Source of the DNA: Actinomycetota bacterium | Lineage (GTDB): Bacteria; Actinomycetota; Acidimicrobiia; Spongiisociales; ZC4RG35 | Assembly (NCBI GenBank): GCA_022615295.1 | Contig: JAKEHF010000018.1 | Span: 1-14,697 of the forward strand | Direction: 5' to 3' | Length of the DNA: 14,697 bases | Shown: positions 5,970 through 12,609 of the stretch, one piece after another | How positions within the stretch are numbered: the stretch's first letter is position 1 | How the letters are laid out: every line of letters starts with the position of its first letter | The notes under the pieces: model-generated | What the model was told of the DNA's origin: nothing | The model's database searches: none | What the model saw: the letters and a program-made list of their open reading frames with translations, nothing else | Made by a program: the position numbers and the translations under genes

Positions 5970-7511
5970 CTACGGGACGAGGTGGATCGGGTTCCCGATC
6001 ATGTAGGCCCGCCAGGTCGTGGTGTCGTTCATGTCCGACGGGTACGCGTAGTTCATCCTCCACCAGCAGTCGGTGCAGGTGTAGGACACGGGGAGATCCA
6101 TCTCGAACTTGAGCCAGCGACCGTTGTACTCCCCGGGGTTGACCGACTCCTCACAGCTGTTCCCGGCGCTGATCACGGTGTCCGGGGCTCCATAACTGGC
6201 CTCGGCGGCGTTCTTCGAGTAGATCCGGCACTCACCATCGTTGAACACCGAACCGCTCGGGTCGATGGGCTGGAGGGTGCCGGTGTCCGCAGACTCCCCG
6301 GCGTCGTAGAGCTCGATGACGAAGGTCTTCCCCTTGTAGAAGTCGGGGACCTCGGCGACATAGAACGAGGTGGTCGACCCGAAGGCGTTGTTGTAGATGG
6401 AGAAGTCCCCCAGGGCGAAGAGATTGCCCACGTCGGTCCGGATCGAGTAGCGGTTGAGCCCGCTGTTGGCCTGGTTGCCGGAGGCGAGGATCGTGGTGCG
6501 CCCCCCACCGCTGTTGGGGACCAACTGGACCACCCAGATCCCCTCCGGTGAGCTCGAGGTATTGATGGCGCCACCGCAGACCGTCTGCCACCCCTTGCCC
6601 ACGGCCGCCCAGTTGTTGGCGTAGTCAAAGGGCGGGTCGTCGTCGGGATCGACCTGGGGGAGCGGGGAGTAGTCCTGGGAGCAGTAGAGACTGTTGTCAG
6701 AGACGTCGAGAGGGGTGGGGTCGGGGTAGTAGACGTTGATGGTCACACTCTGACCAGGGCAGCTCGCCGCCGGGGCGCAGAAGTTGTTGTGATCACCGGT
6801 GCGGTGCCAGTCGGTGTTGGCCACACCACCGGTCTCGTTGTGGAAGGCCATGTCGATGGTCTGGAGGGTCACGCTCGAGGCCCCGTCCGGGCTTATCCCA
6901 TAGAGATAGCCGGTATCCCGCCAGTTGGGGTTCTGGGCGCAGCCGTCGTTGGAGCCGGTGCCCACCGCGCAGTAGGACCCGTAGGCGTCACCCATGACGG
7001 TGTCGGTGCGGGTGGCGTGGAGGTTGGCCCAGAAGTTGCCGGCGCAGTCGGGGTCGGCGCCGTAACAGCTCGGGTCGTTGCCGAACTGGTTGGTGGGGCT
7101 CCCCAGCTTGAGGGGTGGGATGTACTCGGCGATGGCGATGCGGCTTATGGTCTGGGTCTGGATGCCGAACACCTTGAGGAAGAAGGTCTGGACGGTGTCG
7201 GTGACCGTCACCTGGAGCTGGTTCAGCTCCCCGGTCACTCTCTCTGGGACCACCGTGGTCTCGGGATTGCTGTCGTCATACCCGTTCTGGATGGCGATGG
7301 CGTCGGCAGTGTCGAAGGCCTCGGTCTCGTCGCCGGGCAGCCACACCACGCCGCCCAGTGCCGCGGCGTCGGCGGCTCGCTGCACACGGCTGGCGTTGAG
7401 ATAGAACCATGCCAGGTCGGTCCCGAAGGCCGCCATGCCCATGAGGAGGAAGATGCCCAGGGCCACGAGCATGAGCGCGGCCCCCTTGTCCCGGCTTTGG
7501 GTCTCCGTCAC
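5970..7511 (-). CDS. TadG-like protein, first copy: Tad N-terminal domain with large cysteine-rich outer domain
   Basis: A 513-aa protein with the same plan as its paralog at 3732-5264. Residues 8-52 form the Tad-type N-terminus (DKGAALML, helix about 13-31, then TDLAWFYLNASRVQRAADAAAL). A large beta-rich outer region follows with twelve cysteines. Blocks shared with the paralog are TFFLKVFGIQ, IAEYIPPLKLGSPT, NFWANLHATRTDTVMGDAY, SFYVAEV, YNGRWLKFEMDLP, then YTC, and TTWRAYMIGNPIHL. No vWA metal motif and no Glu at +5 of the leader. The start is GTG 7511: AGGGGG stands five bases upstream and the GTG overlaps the preceding TadE stop (GTGA). An in-frame start at 7562 would add 17 residues inside that gene. 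The stop TAG opens the 112-base gap of the block. The role of the outer domain is unknown; surface adhesion is a guess. Confidence 0.87.
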   Translation of the reverse strand: MTETQSRDKGAALMLVALGIFLLMGMAAFGTDLAWFYLNASRVQRAADAAALGGVVWLPGDETEAFDTADAIAIQNGYDDSNPETTVVPERVTGELNQLQVTVTDTVQTFFLKVFGIQTQTISRIAIAEYIPPLKLGSPTNQFGNDPSCYGADPDCAGNFWANLHATRTDTVMGDAYGSYCAVGTGSNDGCAQNPNWRDTGYLYGISPDGASSVTLQTIDMAFHNETGGVANTDWHRTGDHNNFCAPAASCPGQSVTINVYYPDPTPLDVSDNSLYCSQDYSPLPQVDPDDDPPFDYANNWAAVGKGWQTVCGGAINTSSSPEGIWVVQLVPNSGGGRTTILASGNQANSGLNRYSIRTDVGNLFALGDFSIYNNAFGSTTSFYVAEVPDFYKGKTFVIELYDAGESADTGTLQPIDPSGSVFNDGECRIYSKNAAEASYGAPDTVISAGNSCEESVNPGEYNGRWLKFEMDLPVSYTCTDCWWRMNYAYPSDMNDTTTWRAYMIGNPIHLVP

Positions 7512-8068
7512 AGCGACCCCCTGGTGTCGGGCTCGACTTGCATGATCGCCGTCTCGGTCCATTCGATGGCCAGGAACGACAGGAAACCGGTGACGCTGTC
7601 GTGGCTGAATGTGACTTCCACCCCCAGGGTGTCGAAGTCGGGCGGGATCCTGTCACGGTCGGCCGGGTCCCACAGACAACAGTTGGCCCCTGCGGACAGA
7701 CCATGGGTGTCGAGGTCGCAGTCGAGACTGGAGAGTGGACCGGGGTTGACGTACTCGTTGATGAGCGAGGTGTCGACCGGCTTGCTCCCGTCGGGCTCGG
7801 CCCGATAGATGGTCACCATCTCGAGGTTGCCGTAGTGGAGGTTGCATGCCGCCTCCTCGACGACGTTGAGTATCAGATCGTCGGCGTTGGCGGTGTCGGC
7901 GGCCGCCGAGCCGGTCCTAGCGCCGGAGCGCGCCGCATTGGTGACGGTGACGTAGTCGATGATGAGGAAGCCCACCTCGGAGATCCCGATGGCCAGGGTG
8001 AGGAGGAACGGGATGATGATCCCCACCTCGACGAGGGATGCCCCACGGTCGCCCCGACGGAGTCTCAC
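7508..8068 (-). CDS. TadE-like pseudopilin, second copy
   Basis: A 186-aa TadE-family protein. Leader MRLRRGDRG then ASLVE places Gly9 at -1 and Glu14 at +5 of the prepilin-peptidase site. A hydrophobic helix (IIIPFLLTLAIGISEVGFLI) is followed by DYVTVTNAARSGARTGSA. This is the most divergent of the four copies: the usual SREGAR is ARSGAR here. Four cysteines are present, two of them adjacent (NCC). The tail, DTLGVEVTFSHDSVTGF and IMQVEP, keeps the family pattern. The GTG start at 8068 overlaps the previous stop by four bases (GTGA), and its own stop overlaps the next GTG in the same way, so three genes are chained by coupled translation. Confidence 0.87.
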   Translation of the reverse strand: MRLRRGDRGASLVEVGIIIPFLLTLAIGISEVGFLIIDYVTVTNAARSGARTGSAAADTANADDLILNVVEEAACNLHYGNLEMVTIYRAEPDGSKPVDTSLINEYVNPGPLSSLDCDLDTHGLSAGANCCLWDPADRDRIPPDFDTLGVEVTFSHDSVTGFLSFLAIEWTETAIMQVEPDTRGSL

Positions 8069-8634
8069 GACACCTCGAAGAGCTGTGGCTCCACCTGGAA
8101 CACGGTGGATGTCGTGAAGTCGACAGCGGGACTGAAGAGGCCGGTCAGCCAGTCATGGGTGTAGAACACCTGGACACCGATGCGATCGGTGTCGGGGGCG
8201 GTGATGTCCCTGTCGAGGGGGTCCCAACCCGGGACGACATAGGTGGTACGCCCCACCTCGGGACATGGCGTCCAGTCGCAGCATCCGGGGAGGGCGGGGA
8301 TGACTATCGAGGCGCAACCGGTGCCCGGTGCGTAGCTGTATGTCGTGGTCTCGTTGAGATTCGGGTTGTTGTCGCGGTAGATCCTGACCTGGTCGCCTGG
8401 CTCGAACCCGATCGGGCCCATGGTCGCCTGGACATTGCGCAGGACCAGGATGTCGGCGTCGAGGTCCTGTCCAAAGGTGGCTCCCGCCCTGGCTCCTTCG
8501 CGTGAGGCGTGGCTGACGGAGAGCCAGTCCTTGAAGGCGAGACCAAACTCGACCACGGCGAAGAGGGCGAGAAACAGCAGACCATAAGAGATGGCTGCCT
8601 CGACCAGTGTTGCTCCCCGCTCCTTCTCCGGCAC
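8065..8634 (-). CDS. TadE-like pseudopilin, first copy (first gene of the Tad block)
   Basis: A 189-aa TadE-family protein. The short leader MPEKERG is followed by ATLVE: Gly7 at -1 and Glu12 at +5. A helix (ISYGLLFLALFAVVEFGLAF) precedes KDWLSVSHASREGARAGA. The outer region has four cysteines in one cluster (GTGC, PGCC, TPC) and ends DRIGVQVFYTHDWLTGLF and VFQVEPQLFEV, the tail shared by all four copies. The GTG start at 8634 has AGGAG nine bases upstream (8644-8648). It is the first gene of the block, 117 bases after the sdhB stop, and an inverted repeat (8658-8682) lies just upstream. No pilin (Flp), TadA/CpaF ATPase, TadB/C or peptidase gene accompanies it in the window. Confidence 0.88.
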   Translation of the reverse strand: MPEKERGATLVEAAISYGLLFLALFAVVEFGLAFKDWLSVSHASREGARAGATFGQDLDADILVLRNVQATMGPIGFEPGDQVRIYRDNNPNLNETTTYSYAPGTGCASIVIPALPGCCDWTPCPEVGRTTYVVPGWDPLDRDITAPDTDRIGVQVFYTHDWLTGLFSPAVDFTTSTVFQVEPQLFEVS

Positions 8635-8657
8635 CTTACCCTACTCCTCTCTGTGGT

Positions 8658-8682
8658 GATTGACTACGGAGAGTGGTCAATC
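8658..8682. promoter_or_regulatory. Inverted repeat upstream of the Tad block (candidate operator)
   Basis: GATTGACTAC (8658-8667) and GTGGTCAATC (8673-8682) are 10-base arms around a 5-base centre GGAGA; the outer seven pairs are perfect and one inner pair is mismatched. It lies 23 bases upstream of the first TadE start. On the minus strand a weak -10-like TAGATT (8684-8679) overlaps its edge, with TGGAAT 17 bases further up, so a repressor bound here would block transcription start. The promoter match is poor, and the repeat could instead fold in RNA. Confidence 0.35.
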
Positions 8683-8751
8683 TATCCCGGGCATCGGCAT
8701 GATTCCACCGGTTCTTGACATGGGGTCGGGTAAAGAGGGCGCATGGACTAG

Positions 8752-9516
8752 TCATCGGTATTGGGCTGCCAGACGACGATTTGCCAGCTTTGCCCTGAGA
8801 AAATCTGCGTTCATCATGGCGATGAAGTCGATCGAGATCTCCTTGGGGCAGGCCTTCTCACACTCTCCGTGGTTGGTGCACGAGCCGAAGTAGTGCTCCA
8901 TGACCCCAACCATACGCTCCGTGCGTGACCAACGCTCGGCGTGACCCTGGGGGAGGAGGTTGAGATGGCCTATCTTGGCCGCGGTGAACAGACTCGCCGC
9001 CCCATTGGGGCAGGCGGCGACGCAGGCCCCACAGCCTATGCAGGCGGCGGCGTCGAAGGCGGTGTCGGCCACCGTCTTGGGCACGGGGATGAGATTGGCG
9101 TCGGGCGCCGAGCCGGTGTCCACGGAGATGTAGCCGCCCGCCTCGATGATCCGGTCGAAGGCCGAGCGATCGACGACCAGATCCTTGACGAGCGGGAAGC
9201 CGGCGGCGCGCCACGGCTCCACGACGATGGTGGAGCCGTCTGGGAATCTCCTCATGTGGAGCTGACATGTGGCGGTCCCCGGTTGGGGGCCATGGGCCCG
9301 ACCGTTGATCATCACCCCACAGCTGCCACAGATCCCCTCCCTACAGTCGTGATCGAAGGCGACCGGGTCCTCACCCTGGTTGACCAGACGCTCGTTGAGG
9401 ACGTCGAGCATCTCGAGAAAGGACATCTCCGCCGAGATGGCGTCCACCTGGTAGGTCTTGAAGGCGCCCGGTGAGCCTGGTCCCTTCTGACGCCAGACCT
9501 GGAGCGTGACGTTCAT
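8752..9516 (-). CDS. sdhB: Succinate dehydrogenase iron-sulfur subunit
   Basis: A 254-aa electron-transfer subunit that passes electrons from the FAD in SdhA to quinone at the membrane. All cluster ligands are visible: [2Fe-2S] C58, C63, C66 and C84 (CREGICGSC and the C of GTATC); [4Fe-4S] C159, C162, C165 and C223; [3Fe-4S] C169, C213 and C219 (CIGCGACVAACP, then CTNHGECEKACPKEI). Length and layout fit the family of enzymes with a single large cytochrome b subunit. ATG 9516 follows a GGGGGGCGGG ribosome site and starts 10 bases after the sdhA stop, as third gene of sdhCAB. No clear terminator was seen in the 117 bases after it, before the Tad block. Confidence 0.97.
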   Translation of the reverse strand: MNVTLQVWRQKGPGSPGAFKTYQVDAISAEMSFLEMLDVLNERLVNQGEDPVAFDHDCREGICGSCGVMINGRAHGPQPGTATCQLHMRRFPDGSTIVVEPWRAAGFPLVKDLVVDRSAFDRIIEAGGYISVDTGSAPDANLIPVPKTVADTAFDAAACIGCGACVAACPNGAASLFTAAKIGHLNLLPQGHAERWSRTERMVGVMEHYFGSCTNHGECEKACPKEISIDFIAMMNADFLRAKLANRRLAAQYR

Positions 9517-9526
9517 CCCGCCCCCC

Positions 9527-11446
9527 TCACTTGTAGCTCCTGGTGGTCAGCGCGACGTTCTCGAAGACCAGATCCTCGTTCTGGACCTCGGGTCTCGCCG
9601 CGTCTCCGGTCCACTCCCAGGCCGAGACATGGGCGAAGCCCACGTCGTCACGAAGCGCCTCACCGTCCTCGGTCTGATACTCCTCACGGAAGTGGCCCCC
9701 ACACGACTCCTCGCGCTCCCTGGCGTCGACGCACATCAGCATCGCAAGCTCGAAGAAGTCGTCCACCCGACCTGCCCGCTCCAGGGCCTGGTTGAGCTCC
9801 TCCCCGGTCCCCAACACCCTGAGATCGGTCTTGAACTCCTCGTAGAGGGCCGGGATGTCCGACAAGGCCTTCTCCAACCCCTGGGCGCTGCGGGACATCC
9901 CGCAGTGGTCGAGCATGATCTTGCCCAGCTCTCGGTGGAACCAGTCGACCGTGCGGGAGCCTCCGGTCGCAAGATACCCACGCACCCGGTCACCGACCTC
10001 GTCCTCCACCGGGCCGAATGCCGGGTCGTCGGTGGGCACCGGTGGCTCGTTGAGCAGACCTGCCAGATAGTCGCCGATCGTGTAGGGCAGGACGAAGTAG
10101 CCGTCCGCCAGACCCTGCATCAGCGCCGATGCCCCCAGGCGGTTGGCGCCATGATCGGAGAAGTTGGCCTCCCCGATGGCATATAGACCCGGAATGGTCG
10201 TCATCAAGTTGTAATCCACCCACAGGCCCCCCATCGTGTAGTGGGGCGCAGGGTAGATACGCATCGGGACCAGGTAGGGGTCCTCATCGGTGATCCTGTT
10301 GTACATCTCGAAGAGGTTGTCGTATCTCTCCTCGATGGTCCTCCGCCCAAGCCGTGTGGTGGCGTCGGCGAAGTCGAGATACACGCCGTTCTTGAGGGGC
10401 CCGACCCCGAGCCCGGCGTCGACGACGCGTTTTGCCGCCCGGGAGGCGATGTCACGGGCGACCAGGTTGCCGAAGGCGGGATAACGGCGCTCCAGGTAGT
10501 AGTCGCGGTCGATCTCCGGGATCTGCTCGGGGGGCCTGTCGTCACCGGGGTTCTTAGGCACCCAGATCCGACCGTCATTGCGCAACGACTCCGACATCAG
10601 GGTCAGCTTCGATTGGAACTCGTCGGAGGCCGGTATGCAGGTGGGGTGGATCTGGGTGAAGCAAGGGTTGGCGAGGGCCGCGCCGCGCCTGTGCGCTCTC
10701 CATATCGCCGTCGTGTTCGAGGCCTTGGCGTTGGTCGAGAGGAAGAAGACGTTGGCGTAGCCGCCGGTGGCCAAGACCACCGCATGAGCCGAGTGGCGAG
10801 CGATCTCCCCCTTGACCAGGTCCCTGGTGACGATCCCGATGGCCCGACCATCCTTGACGACGAGGTCAAGCATCTCGACCCGGGTGTGCAGTCTCACCGT
10901 GCGGGTCTTCACCTGACGCATCAACGCCTGGTAGGCGCCGAGAAGGAGTTGCTGGCCGGTCTGCCCTCGGGCATAGAAGGTCCGGGCCACCTGGGCCCCC
11001 CCGAACGAGCGGTTGTCGAGGAGCCCCCCGTATTCCCGGGCGAAGGGGACCCCCTGCGCGGTGGCCTGATCGATGATGTTGAGCGAGACCTCGGCCAGCC
11101 GATAGACGTTGGCCTCTCTGCTCCGGTAGTCGCCGCCTTTGATCGTGTCGTAGAAGAGTCTCCGCACCGAGTCGCCGTCGTTGTGATAGTTCTTGGCCGC
11201 ATTGATCCCGCCCTGGGCGGCGATCGAGTGAGCCCGTCGCGGGGTGTCGTGGAATGTGAAGACGTCGACCTGGTAACCAAGCTCGCCGAGACTGGCCGCC
11301 GCCGAGGCCCCGGCGAGACCGGTGCCCACGATTATCACCCTGAGCTTCCGCTTGTTGGCGGGGTTGACGAGCCGCACCGAGAACTTGTGGCTCTCCCACT
11401 TGTTCTCGAGTGGCCCCTCAGGGATCTTCGCCTCGAGACCGGTCAC
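9527..11446 (-). CDS. sdhA: Succinate dehydrogenase flavoprotein subunit
   Basis: A 639-aa catalytic subunit oxidising succinate to fumarate with covalently bound FAD. The N-terminus TGLEAKIPEGPLENKW is typical of this subgroup. The dinucleotide fold is GTGLAG at 41-46; the flavin-linking histidine is H73 in RRAHSIAAQGGINAAKN; the active-site region has FTQIHPTCIP, and the C-terminal FAD region has APHYTMGGLWVDY and LYAIGEANFSDHGANRLG. The start is the GTG at 11446, which overlaps the sdhC stop as GTGA and gives the family length. The frame stays open upstream to 11782, but that extension lies inside sdhC, has no family similarity, and is rejected. Translation is likely coupled to sdhC. Confidence 0.97.
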   Translation of the reverse strand: MTGLEAKIPEGPLENKWESHKFSVRLVNPANKRKLRVIIVGTGLAGASAAASLGELGYQVDVFTFHDTPRRAHSIAAQGGINAAKNYHNDGDSVRRLFYDTIKGGDYRSREANVYRLAEVSLNIIDQATAQGVPFAREYGGLLDNRSFGGAQVARTFYARGQTGQQLLLGAYQALMRQVKTRTVRLHTRVEMLDLVVKDGRAIGIVTRDLVKGEIARHSAHAVVLATGGYANVFFLSTNAKASNTTAIWRAHRRGAALANPCFTQIHPTCIPASDEFQSKLTLMSESLRNDGRIWVPKNPGDDRPPEQIPEIDRDYYLERRYPAFGNLVARDIASRAAKRVVDAGLGVGPLKNGVYLDFADATTRLGRRTIEERYDNLFEMYNRITDEDPYLVPMRIYPAPHYTMGGLWVDYNLMTTIPGLYAIGEANFSDHGANRLGASALMQGLADGYFVLPYTIGDYLAGLLNEPPVPTDDPAFGPVEDEVGDRVRGYLATGGSRTVDWFHRELGKIMLDHCGMSRSAQGLEKALSDIPALYEEFKTDLRVLGTGEELNQALERAGRVDDFFELAMLMCVDAREREESCGGHFREEYQTEDGEALRDDVGFAHVSAWEWTGDAARPEVQNEDLVFENVALTTRSYK

Positions 11447-12168
11447 TTCAGGTATCCGAGGGCCACCGCCAGAGGTGGGGCGATGAAGCCGATGGTGATC
11501 ACGCCGGATGTCACGTAGGCGGCCACCTTGCGGGCGCGGTTGAACCGGGGATGGTTGATGCCGAGGCTCTGGAACATCGACCAGGCGCCGTGGTAGAGGT
11601 GGATCCCGAGCAGCAACGAGGCGGTCACGTAGAGGACCGTCACCGGCGGGCGGCTGAAGGTGGCGACGAAGTTGGCGTACACCGCTCCACGCTCCCAGGT
11701 CTCCGGCGCCACCGGCGGAAGACCCCAGGTGAAGTCGGCGAGATGGAAGGCGAGGAAGGTGAGGAAGATGGTCCCGCTCCATCTCATGGTCCGGCTGGCG
11801 TAGTTGGCGGCGACGTAGCTCCTCGGGCCCTGGTAGCCCACGGGACGGGCCCGGTGGTTCATGACCGTCAAGGAGTAGGCGGCGTGGACGTGGAGGAGGA
11901 AGAGGACGATCAGCCCGGTGCGCAGTATCCAGAGGAAGACATGCTCGGGGAGGATGGGGACGAAGAGGCGACGGAGGGCCTCACCGTAGATGTCGATGTC
12001 GGGGACCCCGTCGACCGGGGGAAGGAACATCTTGAGATTGCCGATCATGTGGGCGATGGCGAAGCCGATGATCCCGAGACCGGTGACGGCCATGACCCAT
12101 TTCTTGCCGATGGCGGAGCGGTAGAACTCGACGGGGAGGGGGGCCCGGGTCTCGGTCTTGGTGGTCAC
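11443..12168 (-). CDS. sdhC: Succinate dehydrogenase cytochrome b subunit (single large, di-heme type)
   Basis: A 241-aa membrane anchor with five predicted helices (about 26-45, 77-100, 130-150, 176-195 and 215-237). Histidines suited to binding two b hemes lie in or near the helices: H40 (AIAHMIGN), H93 and H95 (LLHVHAAYS), H142 (AFHLADF), H190 and H193 (GIHLYHGAW). This is the architecture of Bacillus-type and actinobacterial menaquinone-linked enzymes, in which one fused subunit replaces SdhC and SdhD; no separate sdhD is seen. GTG 12168 is the only reasonable start; the ribosome site (GGGTGATC) is weak. First gene of sdhCAB, divergent from whiB across 159 bases. Confidence 0.95.
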   Translation of the reverse strand: MTTKTETRAPLPVEFYRSAIGKKWVMAVTGLGIIGFAIAHMIGNLKMFLPPVDGVPDIDIYGEALRRLFVPILPEHVFLWILRTGLIVLFLLHVHAAYSLTVMNHRARPVGYQGPRSYVAANYASRTMRWSGTIFLTFLAFHLADFTWGLPPVAPETWERGAVYANFVATFSRPPVTVLYVTASLLLGIHLYHGAWSMFQSLGINHPRFNRARKVAAYVTSGVITIGFIAPPLAVALGYLK

Positions 12169-12178
12169 CGATCACCCA

Positions 12179-12184
12179 TTATTA
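12179..12184 (-). promoter_or_regulatory. AT-rich -10-like element just upstream of sdhC
   Basis: On the minus strand TGG precedes TAATAAT, an extended -10-like sequence standing out from GC-rich surroundings, 10 bases before the sdhC GTG. A transcript starting there would have almost no leader. No convincing -35 is present, so this is tentative. Confidence 0.25.
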
Positions 12185-12204
12185 CCAGCTTCACGACCCC
12201 ATCG

Positions 12205-12248
12205 AGGTCGTCGCGGAGACGGCCCCTGGTGGGCGATCTCGACGACCT
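12205..12248. repeat. Spaced inverted repeat in the sdhC/whiB intergenic region
   Basis: AGGTCGTCG (12205-12213) and CGACGACCT (12240-12248) are perfect 9-base inverted arms with 26 bases between them. They lie upstream of the whiB -35 and upstream of sdhC. Two-site binding or simple chance in GC-rich DNA are both possible. Confidence 0.35.
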
Positions 12249-12264
12249 GGGGACACCACCCCTC

Positions 12265-12293
12265 TTGACGGCGCGCGCAGAGTGACATAATGT
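12265..12293 (+). promoter_or_regulatory. Strong housekeeping-type promoter of whiB
   Basis: TTGACG (12265-12270), a 17-base spacer, and TAATGT (12288-12293) form the best sigma-70-like promoter in the window. Transcription should begin near 12300, inside the downstream palindrome, about 28 bases before the whiB ATG. Confidence 0.8.
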
Positions 12294-12295
12294 CA
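12283..12295. promoter_or_regulatory. 13-base palindrome over the whiB -10 box
   Basis: TGACATAATGTCA is a perfect inverted repeat (6-base arms, central A) that completely covers the -10 hexamer. It overlaps the next palindrome by two bases. Part of its symmetry comes from the -10 sequence itself, so on its own it could be chance; together with its neighbour it looks like an operator. Confidence 0.5.
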
Positions 12296-12315
12296 AACGT
12301 GTAATTACACGTTTG
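12294..12315. promoter_or_regulatory. Perfect 22-base palindrome at the whiB transcription start (candidate operator)
   Basis: The left half CAAACGTGTAA (12294-12304) is followed directly by its exact reverse complement (12305-12315). It covers the expected start of transcription and ends one base before the ribosome site region. A perfect 22-base palindrome with an AT-rich core in GC-rich DNA is very unlikely by chance; a dimeric repressor is the natural reading. As RNA it could also fold, but there is no loop and no T-run, so a terminator is unlikely. Confidence 0.75.
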
Positions 12316-12316
12316 T

Positions 12317-12322
12317 GAGGAG
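12317..12322 (+). promoter_or_regulatory. Ribosome binding site of whiB
   Basis: GAGGAG with a five-base spacer (ACCTG) before ATG 12328. It begins two bases after the palindrome, so any factor or fold on the palindrome would also affect ribosome access. Confidence 0.85.
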
Positions 12323-12327
12323 ACCTG

Positions 12328-12603
12328 ATGCAGAGCAAGCTCATCGAAGCCCTGGCGATTGGTGAGCTCTCTTGGCAGGACTACGCAAACTGTCGCGGCG
12401 CCGATGCCGACCTCTTCTTCCCCGAGCGGGGGGCCTCCACCCGCAAGGCGAAGGCGATCTGTGCCGCTTGCGAGGTCAAGACCCAGTGTCTGGACTACGC
12501 CATCGAGATGGGCGAGAAGTTCGGGATCTGGGGCGGGCTGAGCGAGCGGGAGCGGAGACGGGTGCGTCGGGAGCGGGCCGTGCGCGAGCGCAAAGTCAGC
12601 TAG
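12328..12603 (+). CDS. whiB: WhiB-family transcriptional regulator (WhiB2/WhmD-like)
   Basis: A 91-aa cytoplasmic regulator of the actinobacterial Wbl family that binds an oxygen- and NO-sensitive [4Fe-4S] cluster through four cysteines: C22 (ANCRGADADLFFP), C45 and C48 (AICAAC), and C54 (TQC). The turn GIWGG is at 66-70, followed by the basic tail SERERRRVRRERAVRERK for DNA contact. The combination FGIWGGLSERERRR and FFPERGASTRKAKAIC is closest to the WhiB2/WhmD (sporulation and septation) group, as far as memory allows. It is a single-gene unit with its own strong promoter, a double palindrome and a good ribosome site, and it ends 6 bases from the end of bpa on the other strand. Confidence 0.95.
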   Translation: MQSKLIEALAIGELSWQDYANCRGADADLFFPERGASTRKAKAICAACEVKTQCLDYAIEMGEKFGIWGGLSERERRRVRRERAVRERKVS

Positions 12604-12609
12604 AGAGTC

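Noticed and set aside
8715..8720. Perfect TTGACA on the plus strand after sdhB
   Set aside because: No -10 box at proper distance, and it points into the 3' end of sdhB with no plus-strand gene there.
10241..11518. 425-codon open frame on the plus strand opposite sdhA
   Set aside because: Antisense shadow of sdhA; composition is Gly/Val/Asp/Arg-rich without a recognisable fold, and all sdhA motifs are intact on the other strand.
11447..11782. N-terminal extension of sdhA
   Set aside because: It lies within sdhC in another frame, reads as low-complexity Arg/Pro/Gly-rich sequence, and the GTG at 11446 gives the family N-terminus with a GTGA overlap.
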